This document shows, piece after piece, positions 1 through 5,594 of a stretch of 12,096 nucleotides of DNA. Under the pieces are notes generated by a model. The model did no database searches. It had not been told where the DNA came from and saw only the letters and a list, made by a program, of their open reading frames with translations. Both the position numbers and the translations under genes were made by a program. How positions within the stretch are numbered: position 1 is the stretch's first letter; each line of letters begins with the position of its first letter. The stretch spans positions 1-12,096 of the forward strand of contig JAILAA010000192.1 in the NCBI GenBank assembly GCA_024681875.1, written 5' to 3'. Origin of the DNA: Prevotella sp. Its GTDB lineage: Bacteria > Bacteroidota > Bacteroidia > Bacteroidales > Bacteroidaceae.

Positions 1-509
1 TTGCCAGTCGTTGGGGCACTAGTGCCACCGGTGTACACCTGCTGCACGAAGAAATGAGCGTAGTGAGGATCCACATAAGAAAGGTTGGGATTAGCCTGGA
101 AATACAACTGCACACGCTCCTTCTGGCCCTCAGTCAGAGGATCGGGAACAACCCATCCGCCACCAGGCATGCTCTGCAAGTCTGTAGAGCCCCACTGATT
201 GTGGTTCATGTTGGCACTGGCAATCAGATTACCGTCAGCATTAAAATAGCCATGAGTATACCAATATTCCTCATAACCTTCCATACTGGTATTTCCCGAA
301 CGTGTCATGCGGGCCTGGTTAGCACTGCCGAAGCCCCAGCTCTGGTAAGCGTTAACATCACCGAAGACCTGAACGAAGGCAGCCTGATAGTCCTGGAGGA
401 ACTTCATGGCGTTTGCCTGGGGATCATAGAGATCCTTGTCCTTAGAGCAGCTGGTAAACGATGCACCCATCAAAAGGGCTGCTGCTCCCATCATCAAATA
501 CTTTTTCAT
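1..509 (-). CDS. LruC/DUF4842-type surface lipoprotein, N-terminal part (3' end outside window)
   Basis: The reading frame starts at the ATG whose complement lies at 507-509 and stays open for 169 codons to the window edge, so the C-terminal part is missing. The product begins with a lipoprotein signal peptide (MKKY, a hydrophobic run, then FTSC). Cys21 is the probable lipidation site, and the following SKDKD resembles the acidic export signal of surface-exposed Bacteroidetes lipoproteins. Residues 40-60 contain FGDVNAYQSWGF, which resembles the 'F-x-[DN]xxQ-W-F' start of LruC/DUF4842 lipoproteins. The rest, rich in Trp, Tyr and Asn with VVPDPLTEGQ and YVDPHYAHFFVQQVY, resembles Prevotella members of that family from memory. 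The defining DFND segment would lie beyond the window. It is divergent from the C10 peptidase gene and has a promoter box at 569-576. Function is unknown. The lipoprotein call is firm and the family call is moderately firm. Confidence 0.85.
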   Translation of the reverse strand, partial: MKKYLMMGAAALLMGASFTSCSKDKDLYDPQANAMKFLQDYQAAFVQVFGDVNAYQSWGFGSANQARMTRSGNTSMEGYEEYWYTHGYFNADGNLIASANMNHNQWGSTDLQSMPGGGWVVPDPLTEGQKERVQLYFQANPNLSYVDPHYAHFFVQQVYTGGTSAPTTG

Positions 510-568
510 AGTTTGTATGTTTTTGGAATAATTATAACGTTATTTTTCAGTTTTTCAGAAAACTGATG

Positions 569-576
569 CAAAGATA
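569..576 (-). promoter_or_regulatory. Bacteroidetes -7 promoter box for the minus-strand lipoprotein gene
   Basis: CAAAGATA on the plus strand reads TATCTTTG on the minus strand, an exact match to the Bacteroidetes primary sigma factor -7 consensus TAnnTTTG. It lies 59 bases upstream of the lipoprotein ATG. No TTTG-type -33 element is visible at the expected 19-21 base spacing. The nearest resemblance is TTCG at 601-604, so the upstream half is weak. The same TATCTTTG octamer precedes the OmpA-family gene. Confidence 0.65.
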
Positions 577-636
577 CATTAAATTATTGTAACGTACACG
601 CGAATAAGTGTTAATATTTTCAAACAGGGCTATTTT

Positions 637-669
637 TTTGAATAATGGCGTTTTTTTTTCTTACCTTTG
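637..669 (+). promoter_or_regulatory. Bacteroidetes-type promoter (-33 and -7) for the C10 peptidase gene
   Basis: TACCTTTG at 662-669 matches the -7 consensus TAnnTTTG. TTTG at 637-640 provides a -33 element 21 bases upstream, inside a T-rich stretch. The -7 box ends 37 bases before the ATG at 707, giving an untranslated leader of roughly 30 bases. The leader is A-rich just before the start (AAAAAACATCAATCCT) and has no Shine-Dalgarno sequence, as is usual in Bacteroidetes. Confidence 0.75.
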
Positions 670-706
670 CCACCAAAAGCATAATAACTGAAAAAACATC
701 AATCCT

Positions 707-3700
707 ATGAAAAATACCTTTAAGAGTTTATCAGGCAACGTACTGACGACAGTCGTCGCATTGTTGTTTGCCATTGTTTCATGGACAGAAGCCACAGCGC
801 GACCCATCACAAGACAACAGGCCATGCAGCAGGCTAAGGTGTTCATGCAGCAGCGCGGCGACAACCACACACTCAGTAATGTAATAAGACCGACAGGGCA
901 TACTGGCAACCGTATAAGCCCAAATGAGAACATCGCGCCGTATTACGTCTTTAACCGCGGAGAGCAGGAGGGATTTGTCATCGTGGCAGGTGACGATGCC
1001 CTGAACGAAGACATCCTCGGCTACTGCGACAGCGGCTCCTTCGACTACGACAAGATGCCGCCCAACATGCTGGAATGGCTCAACGACTATGCCAAGGACG
1101 TTGAGGCTTTCTGGGAAAGAGCCAATGGGGCCGACGGCGCCAGTGAGATACACCGCGTACCCACTCATCCAGCTATCGCGCCAATGGTGACCAGCAGGTG
1201 GAGCCAAGACAATCCGTACAACCAAGAATGCCCCGAATATTTCACGCTGGGAAAAAGCGTCACGGGCTGCGTGGCCACAGCCTACGCCCAGATAATGTAC
1301 TATCACCGCTCAAAGATGGTGACCGAGACGCAGGCCGCCATGCCCGCCTACGAAACGAGTTCAGCGCATGAAACCTACGGACACCTGCACGTAGAGGGCA
1401 TCCCAGCCGGCTCGCCCATTGACTGGGACAACATGATCGACATCTACGGCAACAACGCCACAGGCATACAACAGGAAGCCGTGGCCCAACTGATGCACTA
1501 TTGCGGCGTGGCCGTCGAGATGGACTATACGAACAGCAGCAGCGGAGCCTATTCGTACAAGGTGGCTGATGCGCTGAAGAACTATTTCGGTTTCGGCAAT
1601 AGTGTGCAGCACGTCAGCAACTATAGCGATGACGACTGGGATCAGGTTATCTACAACGAGCTGTCGCAGCAACGACCGGTGTACATCTCTGGAAACGACG
1701 GAGAAGGAGGACACGCCTTTGTTTGCGACGGTTATGACGGAAAGCGCCACTTCCACATCAACTGGGGCTGGGGCGGCAGCGCCGACGGTTTCTATCTCCT
1801 GACATGTCTTAAGCCTGGTGATGAGCAAGGCATAGGCGGATCGGGCAGCGACTACACGAAATACCGCGAATGTATCATCGGTATCGAGCCCGAGAACTAC
1901 CAGGAGCGCACCATACCCATTGCCGATGCCACGGCAAGACATTTCTGTACCGAGGCATGGGACCTAAACCACGACGGCAAGCTGACCTACGGCGAGGCCG
2001 CACAGGTGACCGACCTGGGCACAGTGCTGACAGGAAAAAAGATCACCTCCTTCAATGAACTGCGTTACTTCACCGCCCTGCAGACCATTGGCGACGATGC
2101 CTTCAACGGCTGCCAACAGCTTACCAGCGTGCAACTGCCAAGAGGGCTGAAGCACATCGGAGCGCGTGCCTTCAAGGACTGCAACAGACTTGAAGACCTC
2201 ACCCTGCCCACAACGCTGGTCACCATCGGCGAAGAAGCCTTCAGCGGCTGCACCATGCTGACAGCCAGCGCACTGCCCCCAACTCTGAATACCATAAAGG
2301 CTGAAGCCTTCCGCAACTGCAAGTCACTGACGTCCATCACGCTGCCGGCAGTACTGTCATACCTTGGCAACGGCGCCTTCAACGGCTGTGTGATACTGAA
2401 CGAACTGACCGTCAGCAGCATGTTCCCGCAGGACATGACGATGGGTGAGGACGTCTTCGCTGGCATTCCTCTGGCCAATGCCGTACTGCACATTCAGCAG
2501 GGTACTCGCCCCTATTTCGAGAACGACGCCCAGTGGAGCCAATTCGGCACGCTCAAGGAGCACTACAACCGCGTCGGCGGACAGTTCGCTCCGCTCACGC
2601 CCAACACGAAAGTATATCTCTACAATGTAGGCTCGGGCCAATTCCTGAGCAAGGGCGAGGCCTACGGCAGACAGGCCGTGGTGAACGAAAACGATCCCAT
2701 GCTCTTCCAGCTGAGGCACTCCGCCTCCATGCCCGAGGGCGTTTACGCCATCTACTCTGATGAAACGGGCGAGAACCGCCACTACACCTTCCGCACCAAC
2801 ACTGACCCTAAAGTGGGCAACGGCATTAGGGCCACCTTCGTAGACGGCGATCTCAGCAACGAGGCACACTGGCTCATCACCGACGTGGGCGGCGACACTT
2901 ATACCTTCGGCGTGCCCGAGGGCTATGAGGACTATGACGCCGCCTGCCGCTGGGGTGTGCAGAGCGACCATGAGAGCCAGTTCACGCAACCCACCTGGGG
3001 CGTATACAGCGACATCGCCTACGAAGGAAACGAGAAGAACTGCCAATGGCGCTTCATCGCCTACGATGCCGACCGCATAACCCTCTATGAGACGGCCGCC
3101 ACCCTTGAGAATCTTGTCAACTTAGCCAAGTCCAGACACTATCAATACGAAGATGAGGAGGCCGTACTCTACAACATGGAGAGCACCGTCGACGACATGC
3201 GCCATGCACAGAAAAGCCTGCGTGAGAGGATGCGGCTGATAGACTTTGCCGACACTCAAGTATGGAAGACATGCACCTCGAATTTCGACCTGAACGGCGA
3301 CGGCGAGTTGAGCTATGCCGAAGCATCGAAAATCAGCGACATTGGCAACTATTTCGAAGGACAAAGCATCGCCAGCTTCGACGAGCTACAGTATTTCACC
3401 AGCGTCAAGGAACTTTACGGCAGAAGCTTTAACGGATGCACCAAACTCACCAGCATCACACTGCCAGAAAGCATCGAGCGCATCTATTACTGGGCATTCC
3501 GCAACTGCCTGAGGCTGACCAGCATCAACCTGCCTGAGTATGTTGTTGTCATCGGCGAAGAGGCTTTCAGCGGCTGTACGCAACTGAAGTCGGTGAGCAT
3601 TGCCAACCCCGACCCGCAGTCCATCAACATCCAGAACGACGCGTTCAAGAACGTCAGCTTCAAGAACGCCGTGCTCACAGTGCCTGCCGGTTCGAAGGAG

Positions 3701-5467
3701 TTGTATGCTGCAGCGCCCGTTTGGCGCAACTTCGTCAACATCAATGAGATGCGAGCACGCACGCAGCCTAAGACATCCCCCATCCTACCAGGTTCACGCG
3801 GCTACTTGATGAACGTAGCCACACACAAGTTCATTACTGCAGGCGAAGCCTACGGCACGCAAGCCGTCGTTGGCCGCAAGGGTCTGTTGCTTGAGTGGTG
3901 CCAGACTGGGAACACGCCTGACAACTGGTACTTCCTGCTGAACGTAGCGGAAAACAAGGCCATCTTCCGCACCAACGAAGACGGCAAAGTGGGTCAAGGC
4001 GTGAAAGCCTGTTTCGTTGACGGTACCGACGTCAACAAGGCTCTCTGGATGGTAGACAGCGTGGCTGAAAACGTCTACACCCTGCAGACACTCAACAAAG
4101 ACAAGGATTTTGTGGAGGGCGAGTATCTGGGCACCGACTATGAGCACACGACGGACTACACCTATGGCCTCACCGACGGCATCTACTGGGACATCGTCTA
4201 CAATGGCCACGAGCGACAGTGCCAGTGGGCCTTTGTCACCCAGGAAGACTTACAGGCAGCCAAAGATGCCGACAAGAACGTAGAGAAACTGAACGATCTG
4301 CTCCTTTTGGCTAAGAAGAAAGGCGGCATCGACACCGCTGAAGAGCAGGCCGTATACGACAACGTGACGAGCAGCGACGAGGATATTCTGGCTGCCATTG
4401 ACTCGCTACGCCACAAACTGCACTACATCGACATCGACGACGCAGATGTCAAGACCATCTGCATTGAGAAATGGGACGCCGACGACGACGGTGAGCTGAG
4501 CATAGAGGAAGCCGCCGCCGTAGAAGACATCGGCGAGGCATTCCGCAACCAGACAAAGGTGAAGGAACTGAGCGTTTTGCGCCATTTCACCGGTATTCAG
4601 AGCATTCCTGCCAATGCTTTCCGCAACGCCAGCTCACTGGCAACCGTCTACCTGCCTGAGCAGGTGAAGAACATCGGCGAAATGGCCTTCACGGGCTGTC
4701 CGCTGCGTTTCCTCGTCATGCTGAACAGCAACGACATGGTCACCCTCAGCAGCCTGCACGGCATCCGCAAGCAGGCCGTCGTCTTCGTGCCCGAGACACT
4801 TGTCAGCACCTATCAGGCATCTTCCGACTGGGCGAAGAACACTGTCACCGCCTACACAGGTCAGCCAACAGTGACAGCTATGCCCGCCTCACGCGCCTAT
4901 GGCCGCACCAATCCACAGCTGTCCTACGGAGTGACGGGTGCACCTATTGACGGTGAGCCTGAACTGGTCTGTGAAGAGATGAAGGAGCCGACAACGCCCG
5001 CAGGCGACTACGCCATCATAGTCATGCCCGGTACTATCACCACTGAAGGCGTGGAGTTGGTGAACGGTATCTTCACCATCACTCCCGCCGAGCTGACCGT
5101 CACCGCCAAGTCGTACACCAGGAAGCAGGGCGAGGAGAATCCCGTATTTGAATTCACCTGCAAGGGATTCCGCAACAAGGAGACGCCCGAGGTGTTCCTG
5201 ACTCAGCCCGTCATCACCTGCGAAGCCACGAAGGACAGTCCCGCGGGTGAATATCCCATCGTCATCAGTGGTGCTACAGCCCATAACTATAACATCACCT
5301 TCGTCGATGGCGTGCTCACCATTGAGGAGGCCAGTGGTATTGCATCCGTCACGACCGACGGCCAGCCCGCCACAGTGCTCTACGACCTTCAAGGACGCCG
5401 CGTAACCGATGCATCGCGCCGCGGTTTCTACATCGACCACCAGCGCCGTCGCGTGGTCAGCAGATAG
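707..5467 (+). CDS. Secreted C10-family (streptopain-like) cysteine protease with EF-hand/BspA-LRR modules and MBG domains
   Basis: This 1586-residue protein is predicted to be an exported cysteine endopeptidase. A signal peptide spans residues 1-31 (cleavage after ATA). Residues 32-150 look like a Spi-type inhibitory prodomain, with RPITRQQAMQQA at its start and FVIVAGDD near its middle. The peptidase C10 domain covers about 155-395. Catalytic Cys188 lies in TGCVATAYAQIMYYH, His336 in GEGGHAFVCDGY, and Asn352-Trp353 in HINWGWGG, so the active site looks intact. Three units follow, starting near residues 405, 845 and 1241. Each opens with a 12-residue EF-hand-type loop (D419-E430, D861-E872, D1257-E1268) followed by BspA-like LRR_5 repeats with an 'AVL..VP' cap. 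Units 1 and 2 add a 150-residue domain and a helical linker. Two MBG-type beta domains (about 1385-1462 and 1464-1542) precede a C-terminal YDLQGRRV tail that resembles a sorting signal. It is much longer than streptopain (about 400 residues). A host-protein or dietary-protein target is inference. Confidence 0.94.
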   Translation: MKNTFKSLSGNVLTTVVALLFAIVSWTEATARPITRQQAMQQAKVFMQQRGDNHTLSNVIRPTGHTGNRISPNENIAPYYVFNRGEQEGFVIVAGDDALNEDILGYCDSGSFDYDKMPPNMLEWLNDYAKDVEAFWERANGADGASEIHRVPTHPAIAPMVTSRWSQDNPYNQECPEYFTLGKSVTGCVATAYAQIMYYHRSKMVTETQAAMPAYETSSAHETYGHLHVEGIPAGSPIDWDNMIDIYGNNATGIQQEAVAQLMHYCGVAVEMDYTNSSSGAYSYKVADALKNYFGFGNSVQHVSNYSDDDWDQVIYNELSQQRPVYISGNDGEGGHAFVCDGYDGKRHFHINWGWGGSADGFYLLTCLKPGDEQGIGGSGSDYTKYRECIIGIEPENYQERTIPIADATARHFCTEAWDLNHDGKLTYGEAAQVTDLGTVLTGKKITSFNELRYFTALQTIGDDAFNGCQQLTSVQLPRGLKHIGARAFKDCNRLEDLTLPTTLVTIGEEAFSGCTMLTASALPPTLNTIKAEAFRNCKSLTSITLPAVLSYLGNGAFNGCVILNELTVSSMFPQDMTMGEDVFAGIPLANAVLHIQQGTRPYFENDAQWSQFGTLKEHYNRVGGQFAPLTPNTKVYLYNVGSGQFLSKGEAYGRQAVVNENDPMLFQLRHSASMPEGVYAIYSDETGENRHYTFRTNTDPKVGNGIRATFVDGDLSNEAHWLITDVGGDTYTFGVPEGYEDYDAACRWGVQSDHESQFTQPTWGVYSDIAYEGNEKNCQWRFIAYDADRITLYETAATLENLVNLAKSRHYQYEDEEAVLYNMESTVDDMRHAQKSLRERMRLIDFADTQVWKTCTSNFDLNGDGELSYAEASKISDIGNYFEGQSIASFDELQYFTSVKELYGRSFNGCTKLTSITLPESIERIYYWAFRNCLRLTSINLPEYVVVIGEEAFSGCTQLKSVSIANPDPQSINIQNDAFKNVSFKNAVLTVPAGSKELYAAAPVWRNFVNINEMRARTQPKTSPILPGSRGYLMNVATHKFITAGEAYGTQAVVGRKGLLLEWCQTGNTPDNWYFLLNVAENKAIFRTNEDGKVGQGVKACFVDGTDVNKALWMVDSVAENVYTLQTLNKDKDFVEGEYLGTDYEHTTDYTYGLTDGIYWDIVYNGHERQCQWAFVTQEDLQAAKDADKNVEKLNDLLLLAKKKGGIDTAEEQAVYDNVTSSDEDILAAIDSLRHKLHYIDIDDADVKTICIEKWDADDDGELSIEEAAAVEDIGEAFRNQTKVKELSVLRHFTGIQSIPANAFRNASSLATVYLPEQVKNIGEMAFTGCPLRFLVMLNSNDMVTLSSLHGIRKQAVVFVPETLVSTYQASSDWAKNTVTAYTGQPTVTAMPASRAYGRTNPQLSYGVTGAPIDGEPELVCEEMKEPTTPAGDYAIIVMPGTITTEGVELVNGIFTITPAELTVTAKSYTRKQGEENPVFEFTCKGFRNKETPEVFLTQPVITCEATKDSPAGEYPIVISGATAHNYNITFVDGVLTIEEASGIASVTTDGQPATVLYDLQGRRVTDASRRGFYIDHQRRRVVSR
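2609..3058 (+). repeat. First copy of a ~150-residue duplicated domain in the C10 protease
   Basis: Residues 635-784 align with residues 1031-1177. Shared landmarks are YL-NV at the start, GEAYG-QAVV, FRTN-D-KVG-G with FVDG, and G-Y-DI-Y-G near the CQW-F end. The opening 'YLYNVGSGQFLSKG' resembles ricin-type or related beta-trefoil 'Y-x-N-x-x-x-G-x-x-L' motifs found in many large Bacteroidetes surface proteins. I cannot assign the family with certainty. A ligand-binding role, perhaps for carbohydrate, is inference. Confidence 0.75.
3797..4237 (+). repeat. Second copy of the ~150-residue duplicated domain in the C10 protease
   Basis: Residues 1031-1177 form the second copy (RGYLMNVATHKF at the start, GEAYGTQAVV, IFRTNEDGKVGQG, then QCQWAFV at the end). 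Like the first copy, it is followed by a charged helical stretch of about 60 residues (1178-1240; first copy 785-844) with an 'L..LL.LA' opening and an 'AI.SLR.KL..ID' ending. That stretch leads directly into the next EF-hand loop. Confidence 0.75.
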
Positions 5468-5550
5468 GCCTTGGTACCTCCCCGCGCATTTTTTAATGGT
5501 GATTTTTGAATCTTTTTCCTCATTTTTTATTAAAGAAAACATTTTTTTCG

Positions 5551-5558
5551 TACCTTTG
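5551..5558 (+). promoter_or_regulatory. Bacteroidetes -7 promoter box for the LruC lipoprotein-methyltransferase operon
   Basis: TACCTTTG at 5551-5558 matches TAnnTTTG and ends 36 bases before the ATG at 5595, nearly the same geometry as the C10 protease promoter. The region 19-21 bases upstream is a T run (5523-5528) without a clear TTTG, so the -33 half is weak. The 127-base gap after the protease stop shows no convincing hairpin terminator, so some read-through from the protease gene is possible. Confidence 0.68.
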
Positions 5559-5594
5559 CAACCGTATTCGAATACTTATAACCATTATTGAACT

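Larger units (their letters stand above)
1919..4861 (+). repeat. Three tandem EF-hand/LRR units inside the C10 protease gene
   Basis: Codons 405-844 (1919-3238), 845-1240 (3239-4426) and 1241-1385 (4427-4861) encode three related units. Their openings align: AWDLNHDGKLTYGEA, NFDLNGDGELSYAEA and KWDADDDGELSIEEA, each followed by a DLG or DIG turn. The LRR blocks shrink from about five repeats to about three to about two. DNA identity persists locally: 2225-2250 and 3551-3576 differ at only 2 of 26 bases, and 4673-4698 is a more diverged third copy. Internal duplication is the simplest explanation. The third unit lacks the 150-residue domain and the helical linker. Confidence 0.85.

Noticed and set aside
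54..566. Plus-strand open frame over the partial lipoprotein
   Set aside because: The opposite strand encodes a signal peptide, lipobox and family-like motifs in one uninterrupted frame starting at 509, so the plus-strand frame is a shadow.
2357..3046. Open frame on the minus strand opposite the C10 protease gene
   Set aside because: It lies wholly within a gene with clear domains, its translation shows only low-complexity Ala/Val/Leu residues, and no promoter box precedes it. GC-rich codon positions explain the openness.
707..5467. Idea that the locus is a defence or secretion system
   Set aside because: No nuclease, helicase, toxin-antitoxin, transposase or secretion-apparatus gene is present; the genes read as ordinary surface proteins and housekeeping enzymes.
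5468..5520. Possible terminator after the C10 protease gene
   Set aside because: There are T runs but no stable stem; GGTACC is only a six-base palindrome without a T tail directly after it.
4889..5542. Minus-strand open frame reaching into the gap after the protease
   Set aside because: It is antisense to the MBG domains, has no recognisable motif, and its start lies in a T-rich gap with no minus-strand promoter box.
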